DNA of 14,535 nt. Origin: UBA8444 sp964003875 (GTDB lineage: Bacteria > Bacteroidota > Bacteroidia > Flavobacteriales > UBA7312). The position numbers were made by a program, and so were the translations under genes. Positions 1-6,955 of this stretch are shown in pieces. Location of the stretch: the NCBI GenBank assembly GCA_964003875.1, contig CAXFLH010000026.1, positions 1 to 14,535 of the forward strand. Direction: 5' to 3'. A model generated the notes under the pieces. That model did no database searches, had not been told where the DNA came from, and saw only the letters and a program-made list of their open reading frames with translations. Each line of letters opens with the position of its first letter. Position 1 is the stretch's first letter.

Positions 1-232
1 GTTAAAATCAATTAGAAACAATAATTTAAAGAATAAACTTTTATTAAAGATTCCTAAATCTAAGCAAGATTTACGCGTTGATTTACCAACTATTGGCCTA
101 GATACAATAAAAGATTGTAGAAAAGCAAATATTAAAGGAATTGTTCTTAAAGCAGGTCAAAATATATTTTTAGATAAACGCGAAGGACTTAATTTTGCTA
201 ATAAAAATAATATCTTTGTAATGGCTAAATGA
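1..232 (+). CDS. lpxI: LpxI, UDP-2,3-diacylglucosamine pyrophosphatase, C-terminal part (5' end outside window)
   Basis: Reading from base 2 gives 76 codons and a TGA stop at 230-232, too short for its start to be in the window. The peptide contains the LpxI/DUF1009 C-terminal pattern: KIPKSKQDLRVDLPTIG, then a T-I-x-D stretch and GIVLKAGQNIFLD. LpxI hydrolyses UDP-2,3-diacylglucosamine to lipid X plus UMP in lipid A synthesis at the inner membrane, doing the same step as LpxH. The stop overlaps the next start in an ATGA (229-232), the usual translational coupling of lpxI to lpxB in alphaproteobacteria. Bacteroidota normally use LpxH rather than LpxI (family knowledge), so this gene does not match the rest of the window. 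By hand count, bases 1-480 are about 23.5% G+C against about 30% for 541-840. Inference: SAR11-like origin. Confidence 0.85.
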   Translation, partial: LKSIRNNNLKNKLLLKIPKSKQDLRVDLPTIGLDTIKDCRKANIKGIVLKAGQNIFLDKREGLNFANKNNIFVMAK

Positions 233-498
233 AAAAGATTTTTATTTTAACAGGTGAGCCTTCTGGTGATAAATTAGCTTCTGATGTTATTAAAGAGTTA
301 AAAAAGAAAAAAACTGATATTGAATATCTTTGCGTTGGAGGACAGCATTTAAATTCTATAGGTATTCAGACTATATATGACCAAAAAGATATTACTTATA
401 TAGCTTTTACAGACATATTGTTAAATATTTTTAAAATAAAAAAAAAAATAAATGAAACAGTAGAAAAAATTTTAGATTTTAACCCTGATATTTTATTC
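229..498 (+). pseudogene. lpxB: lpxB 5' fragment (lipid-A-disaccharide synthase, first ~90 residues)
   Basis: The N-terminal Rossmann portion of LpxB is recognisable: MKKIFILTGEPSGDKLAS, a VGG at about 36-38, and FNPDILF at 84-90. In full-length LpxB (about 370-390 residues) the last motif continues into a D-x-P-D-F segment. Here it breaks off after F90/S91 and continues as a different protein. The wording GEPSGD and the direct coupling to lpxI fit alphaproteobacteria; Bacteroidota LpxB usually has GEASGDLHG (family knowledge from memory). LpxB would condense UDP-diacylglucosamine with lipid X on the inner membrane, but the C-terminal sugar-nucleotide-binding half is missing, so this piece cannot be active. 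Confidence 0.82.
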
Positions 499-1425
499 AG
501 CAAAATATTAAATGCTAGTAAGGACGTTGAAATACCACAGCTCCCATTATTAGCTGATGGCACTGATAATAAAGATTTACAGTTTAAATATTATAAATCA
601 CACTTTTTTGAAACCTTTGATTTTTCTGATGATAGATTACTAAGAACCCCTGTATTTCATAGTAAAATAAATACCTATTTAGAAAACTTAACAGCTAAAA
701 CACCAGATTCTCTCATTGTTTCTTGTGACTACCTTATTGAAAAATCAAGAGTAAATCCAGACGTCTTTAGATATGTTGTTTCATATCTAACTTCCACATA
801 TGAACGTTCTAAAATAATGGGGTTAGAGAAAGTTTTCGTCCATCTTGTAAACAAGTATTACAAAACCAATGAGGTAACTTGGGTTGATGAAGCTCAAATG
901 TTTAAAATTATTGATAGAGCTGAAACTATAGAACCTCTGATGATTGGCTCTAAAGCTCCAAATTTAGTGCTTAGGGATTCCTCAGATGTTATTCATAATA
1001 TGTATGACATCAAAAAAGATTTAACTATGATTATTTTCTATGACCCTGATTGTGGACATTGTAAAAAAGAAATACCTGTTATAAAGCAAAATTATGACGA
1101 ATGGTTAAATGACGGAATAAGTATAGAAGTCATAGCAGTAAGTGTAGAGTTAGACCGAGAAAAATGGGTTGATTTTATTAATACATACGACATCGGCGAT
1201 TGGACAAATGTTGCCGAATTTAAAACCTTTGTTGATGGTGAGTTCAATAGACAAAACGACCCTTATGTTACACCCTTTCCCTATATCAAGCAATTGTACG
1301 ATATAAATGGAACGCCAAAAGTATATCTATTAGATAAGGATAAAAATATTTTGGTTAATGCTATAAAAGGAAATATTGGAGTAGAACAATTGTCAGAAGT
1401 TGTTCTTAAAGAGGCAAAAAAATAA
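229..1425 (+). CDS. Chimeric open reading frame: LpxB N-terminus joined in frame to a DUF5106/thioredoxin-like protein
   Basis: This 398-codon frame is open throughout but joins two unrelated families. Residues 1 to about 90 are the N-terminus of lipid-A-disaccharide synthase (ILTGEPSGD near the start, FNPDILF at 85-90). Residues from about 91 on are a Bacteroidota periplasmic protein: DUF5106-type helical region (about 91-235, with DDRLLRTPVFH) followed by a thioredoxin fold with CGHC at 275-278. The fusion lacks the rest of the LpxB glycosyltransferase and lacks the N-terminal signal peptide and domain expected of the thioredoxin protein, so neither half should work. The start ATG is the natural lpxB start overlapping lpxI. 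I read this as an artificial or recombinational join rather than a functional fusion; the two halves are listed separately below. Confidence 0.8.
   Translation: MKKIFILTGEPSGDKLASDVIKELKKKKTDIEYLCVGGQHLNSIGIQTIYDQKDITYIAFTDILLNIFKIKKKINETVEKILDFNPDILFSKILNASKDVEIPQLPLLADGTDNKDLQFKYYKSHFFETFDFSDDRLLRTPVFHSKINTYLENLTAKTPDSLIVSCDYLIEKSRVNPDVFRYVVSYLTSTYERSKIMGLEKVFVHLVNKYYKTNEVTWVDEAQMFKIIDRAETIEPLMIGSKAPNLVLRDSSDVIHNMYDIKKDLTMIIFYDPDCGHCKKEIPVIKQNYDEWLNDGISIEVIAVSVELDREKWVDFINTYDIGDWTNVAEFKTFVDGEFNRQNDPYVTPFPYIKQLYDINGTPKVYLLDKDKNILVNAIKGNIGVEQLSEVVLKEAKK
488..508. other. Junction between alphaproteobacterial-like and Bacteroidota-like DNA, on a 7-bp inverted repeat
   Basis: Homology to LpxB ends and homology to the DUF5106/thioredoxin family begins between about bases 490 and 502. 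The bases there form an inverted repeat, ATATTTT (488-494) and AAAATAT (502-508), around a 7-base loop. Both protein families plausibly read L-F-S at this point, so a short shared sequence may have permitted the join. The exact breakpoint cannot be fixed from the sequence alone. Confidence 0.6.
499..1425 (+). pseudogene. 5'-truncated DUF5106/TlpA-like thioredoxin-fold protein
   Basis: From about base 499 the frame encodes the C-terminal ~308 residues of a Bacteroidota thiol-disulfide oxidoreductase. The order is a DUF5106-like helical region (SKILNASKDVEIP, then DDRLLRTPVFH, later GLEKVFVHLVNKYY), a linker with IGSKAPNL, and a TlpA/AhpC-like thioredoxin domain. That domain has DPDCGHCKKE (cysteines at 275 and 278 of the joined frame) and the cis-proline region NGTPKVYLLD. 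Family members are usually about 450-500 residues with a signal peptide and often a DUF4369 N-terminus, so roughly the first 150-180 residues are absent. Such proteins are exported and thought to handle disulfides in the periplasm. It ends before the hairpin at 1467-1500. Confidence 0.8.
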
Positions 1426-1466
1426 CAGATTTATTATATTAGTAATTAAAATTAATTGGAAATTAG

Positions 1467-1500
1467 AAAAAAGGCAAACATTTCTTTGATTGCCTTTTTT
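1467..1500. terminator. Bidirectional hairpin terminator between convergent genes
   Basis: An 11-bp perfect stem, AAAAAAGGCAA (1467-1477) against TTGCCTTTTTT (1490-1500), encloses a 12-base loop. On the plus strand it is followed by further T residues to 1502. On the minus strand the A-run of the left arm becomes a T-run. It lies 42 bases after the stop of the plus-strand thioredoxin-like frame and directly abuts the stop codon of the minus-strand Smr gene, so it can serve both. Confidence 0.8.
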
Positions 1501-2031
1501 TTATCTAAAGAATACATCAGTAGCACCACCAGAATACCTCATATAATCCGAGTCTTTAAAATCAAGCCTAAATGAGTATAATAAATTATGCACTTCTTTT
1601 CTTAATATTCCTTGGCCTTTTCCGTGAATGATTACCAATTTATGAACTTTAGCTTTTAATGCTTTATGAATGATATTTTCACACTTATCCAATTGATAGT
1701 TGACTATTTCATGATTACTCATGTGATAAAAATTGTCAAGTAAATTTTCAATATGAATATCTATTTCCCAAACTAATGGTGTTTTGGATTTGAAAATAGA
1801 ATCTTTTTGTACTTTTTTAGTTAACTTTTTAAAACTATTTGGAACATAAGTAGTTTTCAAACTTTTCTCTAGGTCTTCATTAACTTTAATAATAGCATTT
1901 ATTGAATGTTTTTCTTCAAAACCTTCATTAGTTAATATAATGTATAAATTATCTATTATTGAAATGACCTCGCCTCCACCTTCAGAGTCCAAAAACTTTA
2001 TCTTATCGCCTATTCTTATTTTATTGTCCAT
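1501..2031 (-). CDS. Smr domain protein (MutS2-like C-terminal nuclease-type domain, Bacteroidota form)
   Basis: This 176-residue protein has a small N-terminal beta-rich region (about 1-55, IGDKIKFLDSEGGGEV), as in the DUF2027-containing Smr proteins of Bacteroidota. A charged linker follows, then a C-terminal Smr domain (about 87-176). The Smr signature is present: a D-x-H motif (EIDIHIENL, D91/H93), the Bacteroidota-typical YHMSNHE, and the loop HGKGQG (136-141) followed by LRKEV. Smr domains bind and nick branched DNA or cleave RNA in characterised relatives; the cellular role of this stand-alone form is not known. The start ATG (2031-2029) lies inside the end of the upstream DUF2279 gene (11-base overlap), so the two are probably co-translated. 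The stop abuts the terminator hairpin. Confidence 0.85.
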   Translation of the reverse strand: MDNKIRIGDKIKFLDSEGGGEVISIIDNLYIILTNEGFEEKHSINAIIKVNEDLEKSLKTTYVPNSFKKLTKKVQKDSIFKSKTPLVWEIDIHIENLLDNFYHMSNHEIVNYQLDKCENIIHKALKAKVHKLVIIHGKGQGILRKEVHNLLYSFRLDFKDSDYMRYSGGATDVFFR

Positions 2032-2872
2032 AATGTAAGGGGTAAAAAGTAAGTTTGTTTTGTGATAACTTAAATGCCGGCATAGGTACCTTAATAAAGC
2101 TCAATATTTTTAGTGCTTTGTCTAAAAACTTTTTATCAGTTTTTATCTTTCTCAAATTGACATCTAAACTAGCGTAAAATTCTCTATGCGTTCCTTCTTC
2201 ATAGGGGTTGCCATTATACATACCATCAGCACCATATCCAATAGCTACATTCAACCAACCCGGTAATGATGTTTTTTTAAAAGCATTAATATTGAACGAT
2301 AACCAATAGACTTGACCGTTATAATCTTTTAATGACTGTTGCAGAAAATTAGAACCTAATAAATCTGGTCTGTATTTGGCGTATTCACTAGGTTTGAAAG
2401 AATATTTCATTTGTATTCTTTGTTCTTTCCACAGAAGCTCTTGACCAATAAATACAAAAGTTCCACATGTATTTGCAAATAAATCTCCCCAAGATGCTCC
2501 CCACTCTTCCGAAAATCCATCTAAAGTTTCAATGGTTGTTAGAAAAAAGGCTCCATACAAACCACCATACCATAATGCCTTTTTTTCACTTACATCACCC
2601 CATTCCATTAAGTCTTTTCCTAGCATACCAACTTGATAAGCAGTTGTGGCATGCCCTACTTTATCCATTTGCAACCAATTAGAATTATCATTTATCCAAT
2701 GAAAATTGCTCTTAGGATAGTCCTTATACCATAAGTCGTTAAGAGCATACATTGTAGTAGAATATAAAACTATTTCAGTACCAAGAGCAATGTGGAATGC
2801 TCTAGTACTATCAGCCTTTTGTGCAAAACTGATTTGACTCAATAAACATATACAAACTACCAAGCTCTTCAT
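2021..2872 (-). CDS. DUF2279 (YfiM-like) envelope protein with signal peptide
   Basis: The preferred start is the ATG at 2872, giving 283 residues beginning MKSLVVCICLLSQISFAQ, a classic signal peptide with cleavage before the Q. The frame is open upstream to 2959, but those codons are not signal-like, run through the promoter region and would reach the fahA start. The mature part shows the DUF2279 pattern: MDKVGHATTAYQ, a hydrophobic stretch around YGGLYGAFFLTTIE, then EEWGASWGDLFANTCG, which resembles YfiM/VanZ-like membrane segments. The last third is beta-rich (W-L-N-V-A-I-G-Y-G-A-D-G). Function is unknown; it is likely in the outer membrane or periplasm. It overlaps the downstream smr gene by 11 bases (shared operon). 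Confidence 0.8.
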   Translation of the reverse strand: MKSLVVCICLLSQISFAQKADSTRAFHIALGTEIVLYSTTMYALNDLWYKDYPKSNFHWINDNSNWLQMDKVGHATTAYQVGMLGKDLMEWGDVSEKKALWYGGLYGAFFLTTIETLDGFSEEWGASWGDLFANTCGTFVFIGQELLWKEQRIQMKYSFKPSEYAKYRPDLLGSNFLQQSLKDYNGQVYWLSFNINAFKKTSLPGWLNVAIGYGADGMYNGNPYEEGTHREFYASLDVNLRKIKTDKKFLDKALKILSFIKVPMPAFKLSQNKLTFYPLHYGQ

Positions 2873-2876
2873 TGTG

Positions 2877-2884
2877 CAAATATA
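2877..2884 (-). promoter_or_regulatory. Bacteroidota -7 box for the DUF2279-smr unit (near-leaderless)
   Basis: Read on the minus strand, TATATTTG (2884 to 2877) matches TAnnTTTG exactly and is separated from the ATG at 2872 by only CACA. Transcription would then start at or within a base or two of the initiation codon, a leaderless or nearly leaderless message. No convincing -33 TTTG is seen upstream. This box also supports 2872 over 2959 as the start. Confidence 0.5.
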
Positions 2885-2910
2885 GTTAGTACCTTTTTGA
2901 AATCTTACTA

Positions 2911-2938
2911 TTTGATTTGAATTGTTTATATATCTTTG
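2911..2938 (+). promoter_or_regulatory. Bacteroidota promoter for fahA-rel
   Basis: TATCTTTG at 2931-2938 matches the TAnnTTTG -7 consensus, with TTTG at 2911-2914 as a candidate -33 element (16-base spacing, a little short). The expected transcription start is about 2943-2945, leaving a leader of roughly 15 A-rich bases before the ATG at 2959. It lies in the divergent region shared with the DUF2279 promoter. Confidence 0.5.
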
Positions 2939-2958
2939 CTTAAGCAAAAAAATAAGCA

Positions 2959-4209
2959 ATGATTGAAGCTAATAATCCAAATTTAAAAACTTGGTTAGAG
3001 GTAACACAAAGTAGTGACTTCCCTATACAAAATATCCCTTTCGGAATAGCATTTATTGATAATAGTAAGTTCGGAGTAAGCCGAATTGGTGATACAGTAA
3101 TAAATCTATCAAAACTTTATGACCTAGGAGCATTTCATGGTATCCTTTCTGAAAACTATTTTGACAAAGATTTTTTAAACGATTTTCTTAAAAAGAAAAA
3201 ATCAGATTGGCGTTCTGTTAGGAATAGAATATCTGAAATTTTTACTGATGAGAATAATAAAGATAAGTTTTCTTCTGTCTTGTATGATTTACAAGATGTA
3301 GAAATGTGTATGCCAGTAAAAGTTGGGGATTACACAGACTTTTATTCTTCTCGCCAACATGCTTATAATGTAGGTTGTATGTTCAGAGACCCTGACAATG
3401 CCTTATTACCAAATTGGCTACATATACCTGTTGGTTATCATGGACGTGCATCGTCTATAATACTTTCTGGTAAAGATATTTATAGACCTAAAGGTCAACA
3501 ATTACCTTTAGATGCAAAAGCACCTGTTTTCGGACCATGTAAATTACTCGATTTTGAATTAGAAATGGCGTTCATCACTGGTGAAGGAAAACCTTTGGGT
3601 GATTCTATTTCAATTGATGAAGCTGAAGATTATATTTTCGGAATGGTTATTTTCAACGATTGGTCTGCAAGAGATATTCAGAAATGGGAATACGTACCAT
3701 TAGGGCCATTTTTAGCTAAAAACTTCGCCTCCTCTATCTCGCCTTGGATTGTTACTTTAGATGCATTAGAACCATTCAGATGTCAAGGTGAAGAACAAGA
3801 ACCTGAAGTTCTACCATATCTAAAGTATACAGGAAATAAAAATATTGATATCAATTTAGAAGTTCAGATTGAGTCCGATAACTTTTCTGCACATACTGTC
3901 TCAAAATCCAACTACAAATACATGTACTGGAATATGAATCAGCAATTAGCCCATCACACCGTAAATGGCTGTGACATTCACGCTGGTGATATGATGGCTT
4001 CAGGAACTATTTCCGGAAATGATGAGAGTGCCTATGGCTCTATGTTAGAACTTTCTTGGAAAGGAACAAAGCCTTTATTAATGCCTGATGGCAGCGAACG
4101 TAAATTTATCAATGATGGTGACACCGTTATAATGAAAGCACATAGCACTAAACACAATGTTAGAATTGGATTTGGTGAAGTTAGAACAAAAGTACTTCAC
4201 TCTAAATAG
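2959..4209 (+). CDS. fahA: Fumarylacetoacetase
   Basis: The product hydrolyses 4-fumarylacetoacetate to fumarate and acetoacetate, the last step of tyrosine/homogentisate breakdown, in the cytoplasm. At 416 residues it has the usual length. The N-terminal SH3-like domain (about 1-118; NPFGIAFI-like stretch at 26-33) precedes the catalytic FAH domain. By alignment from memory to mouse FAH, the metal ligands are D127, E200, E202 (LDFELEM) and D234 (FNDWSARD). The catalytic His is H134 in FYSSRQHAYNVG, and K254 is in FLAKNF. All are present. The ATG at 2959 follows an A-rich leader and a good promoter box. The rel gene begins 8 bases after its stop, so the two are probably co-transcribed. No other homogentisate-pathway gene is in the window. 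Confidence 0.97.
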   Translation: MIEANNPNLKTWLEVTQSSDFPIQNIPFGIAFIDNSKFGVSRIGDTVINLSKLYDLGAFHGILSENYFDKDFLNDFLKKKKSDWRSVRNRISEIFTDENNKDKFSSVLYDLQDVEMCMPVKVGDYTDFYSSRQHAYNVGCMFRDPDNALLPNWLHIPVGYHGRASSIILSGKDIYRPKGQQLPLDAKAPVFGPCKLLDFELEMAFITGEGKPLGDSISIDEAEDYIFGMVIFNDWSARDIQKWEYVPLGPFLAKNFASSISPWIVTLDALEPFRCQGEEQEPEVLPYLKYTGNKNIDINLEVQIESDNFSAHTVSKSNYKYMYWNMNQQLAHHTVNGCDIHAGDMMASGTISGNDESAYGSMLELSWKGTKPLLMPDGSERKFINDGDTVIMKAHSTKHNVRIGFGEVRTKVLHSK

Positions 4210-4217
4210 TTTTCACT

Positions 4218-6425
4218 TTGGAGTCTATTAATCTTGACATAGAAAGAAAAGAAATTCTCAATAGATATAGAGGATTACTTAGAGATTGTAGAGACAAAAC
4301 TAATAAGGAAGAAAAAAAACGTATTCGAAAAGCTTTTAATATTGCTGTTGAGGCTCATAAAGATATGCGTCGTAAATCTGGTGAGCCCTACATTTATCAC
4401 CCTATTGATGTAGCGAGAATAGCTGCTAAAGACATTGGTTTAGGTACAACATCTATTATTTGTGCTTTATTACACGATGTTGTTGAAGATACCGATTATA
4501 CCCTAGAAGATATTGAACGTATTTTTGACTCTAAAGTAGCAAGAATTATAGACGGATTAACTAAAATTTCTGATGTATACGATCAAAACGTATCTATGCA
4601 AGCTGAAAATTTCAGAAAGATGCTTCTCACCTTATCCGATGATGTGCGAGTTATCCTAATTAAACTAGCTGATAGATTGCATAATATGCGTACACTAGCC
4701 TCTATGCCTAAGCATAAACAGCTAAAGATTGCCTCAGAAACATTGTACCTCTATGCCCCTCTTGCTCACAGACTAGGACTTTATGCAATCAAAACAGAAC
4801 TTGAAGATTTGGGGTTAAAATACACTAAGTCAGAAATTTACAAGGCTATTTCTGAAAAATTAGCTGAAAGCAAACGATCAAGAGTACGTTACATCAACAA
4901 ATTCACTGTTCCTCTAAAAGAAGAATTAAATAAGCAAGATTTTAACTACACCATAAAAGGTCGTCCTAAGTCCATTTTTTCTATTCGAAATAAAATGTTG
5001 AAACAAGGTGTAGAATTTGAAGAAGTATTTGACAAATTTGCTATTCGAATTATTGTTCAAGCTAAACCAGAAGATGAAAAAGCTTTTTGTTGGAGAGTTT
5101 ACTCTATTGTCACTGACTTTTACAAGCCTAATCCAGATAGATTAAGGGATTGGATTTCAACCCCAAAAGCTAATGGATATGAAGCTCTGCATACTACTGT
5201 AATGGGGCCTAATGGAAAATGGGTAGAAGTACAAATTCGAACTGAAAGAATGGACGACATTGCTGAAAAAGGCTTTGCTGCCCATTGGAAATACAAAGAT
5301 TCGTCTTCTAAAGAATCAAATATTGACAATTGGATTAATAGAATAAGAGAGTTATTAGAAAATCCAGATTCCAATGCTATAGATTTTGTGGATAATTTTA
5401 AAATGAATCTTTTTTCTGAAGAAATATTTATTTTCACTCCAAATGGCGACTTAAAAACATTACCTAAAGATGCTACACCACTTGACTTTGCATATGAAAT
5501 ACATACAGAAGTTGGTAGCCATTGTCTAGGTGCTAAAGTCAATGGTAAACTAGTGCCATTTTCTCACATACTAAAAAGTGGAGACCAAGTAGAGATCATA
5601 ACATCAAATAAACAGTCACCAAGGGAAGATTGGCTGAGTTTTGTAAAAACCTCTAGAGCAAAGTCAAAAATCAAAAACGCTTTAAAAGAAGAAAAAAAGA
5701 AAATAGGACAAGAAGGAAAAGCATTATTATTGAGGAAATTAAGGCATATAAAAATTAACTTCAATCATAATACCGAAAATGAAATGTTGAAGTTTTTTAA
5801 CCTTAAAAATAGCTTAGACATGTACTATCTTTTTGGTGTAGGCAAACTTAATAATAAGCATATTCGTTCTTATGTAAACACCAAAAATCAAGGTTGGTAT
5901 GGTTTGCTAAAAAGTAAAATTTCGAAGAAAGAACAAAAAAATATTGGTAACAGTGAAACAGTTAAACGTGCCAATAGTCAACCTGCTATACTTTTTGGTA
6001 ATGACAAACAAATTCTAGATTATAAACTTGCTAAATGTTGTTCTTCTATTGGTGGTGATGAGATATTTGGGTTTACAACTATTAATGAAGGAATAAAGGT
6101 TCATAATGTTAATTGTCCTAATGCTATTCAGCTACAATCTAGATATGCTTACAGAATCTTAAAAGCCAAATGGGCTACTATTGAAAATTTAGAATACTCT
6201 GCTGTTTTACGCATCAACGGTTTTGATCAAATTGGATTAGTCAACAAAATCACTAAGCTTATTTCCAACGAAATGAATGTGAATATTTCGTCAATTAATA
6301 TCGAATCAAACAATGGTATTTTTGATGGTAGAATTTCTGTAATTGTTATAAATAAAGTACATCTTGACAATCTTATTAACAAATTAGAAAGTATTGAAGG
6401 AGTTGAGTCGGTAGAACGTCTTTAA
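4218..6425 (+). CDS. rel: Bifunctional (p)ppGpp synthetase/hydrolase (RelA/SpoT family)
   Basis: This 735-residue long-form Rel makes ppGpp from GTP/GDP and ATP on stalled ribosomes and also degrades it. The HD hydrolase domain (about 40-190) keeps H61, H86-D87 (LLHDVVED) and D152 (ADRLHN). The synthetase domain (about 245-350) keeps D272 (EVFDKFAIR), the RLRD at 308-311 (the basic RxKD type of bifunctional enzymes, not the acidic RelA type) and E337 in VEVQIRT. A TGS domain (about 402-465), a helical part, a CC/H/C zinc-finger-like region (C607, C608, H629, C633) and an ACT domain (about 660-735) follow. Both activities therefore look intact. The start is the TTG at 4218; an in-frame TAA at 4203-4205 excludes earlier starts, and the next ATG (residue 50) would cut into the HD domain. 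It follows fahA by 8 bases. Confidence 0.96.
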   Translation: MESINLDIERKEILNRYRGLLRDCRDKTNKEEKKRIRKAFNIAVEAHKDMRRKSGEPYIYHPIDVARIAAKDIGLGTTSIICALLHDVVEDTDYTLEDIERIFDSKVARIIDGLTKISDVYDQNVSMQAENFRKMLLTLSDDVRVILIKLADRLHNMRTLASMPKHKQLKIASETLYLYAPLAHRLGLYAIKTELEDLGLKYTKSEIYKAISEKLAESKRSRVRYINKFTVPLKEELNKQDFNYTIKGRPKSIFSIRNKMLKQGVEFEEVFDKFAIRIIVQAKPEDEKAFCWRVYSIVTDFYKPNPDRLRDWISTPKANGYEALHTTVMGPNGKWVEVQIRTERMDDIAEKGFAAHWKYKDSSSKESNIDNWINRIRELLENPDSNAIDFVDNFKMNLFSEEIFIFTPNGDLKTLPKDATPLDFAYEIHTEVGSHCLGAKVNGKLVPFSHILKSGDQVEIITSNKQSPREDWLSFVKTSRAKSKIKNALKEEKKKIGQEGKALLLRKLRHIKINFNHNTENEMLKFFNLKNSLDMYYLFGVGKLNNKHIRSYVNTKNQGWYGLLKSKISKKEQKNIGNSETVKRANSQPAILFGNDKQILDYKLAKCCSSIGGDEIFGFTTINEGIKVHNVNCPNAIQLQSRYAYRILKAKWATIENLEYSAVLRINGFDQIGLVNKITKLISNEMNVNISSINIESNNGIFDGRISVIVINKVHLDNLINKLESIEGVESVERL

Positions 6426-6467
6426 AAAGTGTTGAAAAATTAGTCCTCTTTCTTTTCAAAAAAAAGT

Positions 6468-6475
6468 TATTTTTA
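6468..6475 (+). promoter_or_regulatory. Weak candidate -7 box upstream of the Fur-family gene
   Basis: TATTTTTA matches TAnnTTTG at 7 of 8 positions and lies 18 bases before the ATG at 6494, a reasonable distance. No -33 TTTG is found at normal spacing, so read-through from rel is an equally good explanation for expression of the fur-purA-OstA group. Confidence 0.22.
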
Positions 6476-6493
6476 CCTGTCACATTATTGCAA

Positions 6494-6955
6494 ATGTCAA
6501 AGGTTGAATCAACATCATCAGTTTTAGAAATTTTTACTCAATATCTTGAGAAAAATGGTCAGCGCAAAACACCTGAACGCTTTGCTATTTTACAAGAAAT
6601 TTATGATCATGATGGTCATTTTGATATAGAAACTCTTTATATTAAGATGAAAAATAAAAAATATAGAGTAAGCAGAGCTACTTTATATAATACTATTGAG
6701 CTTTTAATTGATAGTAAATTAGTTAGAAGACATCAATTTGGAAAAAATCAATCTCAATACGAAAAATCTTTGATTAGCGGACAACACGATCATCTTATTT
6801 GCAATAAGTGTAACAAAGTCATTGAATTTTGTGATCCGAGAATCCAAAATATAAAAGACACCGTCGAAAACGTACTTAATTTTAAAGTAAGTAACCACTC
6901 TTTGAATCTCTACGGAGAATGTAAAGACGAAAATTGTCAATCAAAAAATACTTAA
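6494..6955 (+). CDS. Fur-family metal- or peroxide-responsive repressor
   Basis: With the ATG at 6494 the protein has 153 residues; an in-frame TTG two codons earlier (6488) is possible but less likely. The winged-helix DNA-binding domain (about 10-90; QRKTPERFAIL, recognition helix near SRATLYNTIELL) is followed by a dimerisation domain. That domain has a Zn site formed by C103/C106 (LICNKCNKVIEF) and C143/C148 (GECKDENC). Regulatory-site candidates are H42, E90, H98 and H100. Sequence alone does not say whether it senses Fe (Fur), peroxide (PerR) or zinc. Its TAA is followed without a gap by the ATG of purA, a linkage seen in other Bacteroidota. The 68-base gap upstream (6426-6493) holds only a weak promoter-like box and no palindromic Fur box that I could recognise. 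Confidence 0.92.
   Translation: MSKVESTSSVLEIFTQYLEKNGQRKTPERFAILQEIYDHDGHFDIETLYIKMKNKKYRVSRATLYNTIELLIDSKLVRRHQFGKNQSQYEKSLISGQHDHLICNKCNKVIEFCDPRIQNIKDTVENVLNFKVSNHSLNLYGECKDENCQSKNT

Noticed and set aside
1..498. Functional link between lpxI/lpxB and the OstA-like and MlaD envelope genes further right
   Set aside because: The apparent lipid A theme is probably coincidence because the left 495 bases seem to come from another organism.
229..1425. Genuine new LpxB-thioredoxin fusion enzyme
   Set aside because: Both partners are truncated at the join, the export signal of the redoxin is missing, and the two halves have different compositions and likely phyla; an artefact or accident is simpler.
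2467..2682. 71-codon plus-strand frame rich in His and Leu opposite the DUF2279 gene
   Set aside because: Composition is that of a reverse-complemented membrane-protein gene; no supporting signals.
2021..2959. Start of the DUF2279 gene at 2959
   Set aside because: The extra 29 residues are not signal-like, run over both promoter boxes and would overlap the fahA start; the ATG at 2872 gives a clean signal peptide.
5120..5542. Open frame of 140 codons on the minus strand opposite rel
   Set aside because: It lies entirely antisense to well-conserved Rel synthetase and TGS domain codons, has no recognisable domain and no promoter-like box; it is a shadow frame.
6426..6493. Fur box or autoregulatory palindrome in front of the Fur-family gene
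   Set aside because: I searched the 68 bases by eye and found A/T runs but no convincing inverted repeat of the GATAATGATTATC or PerR type.
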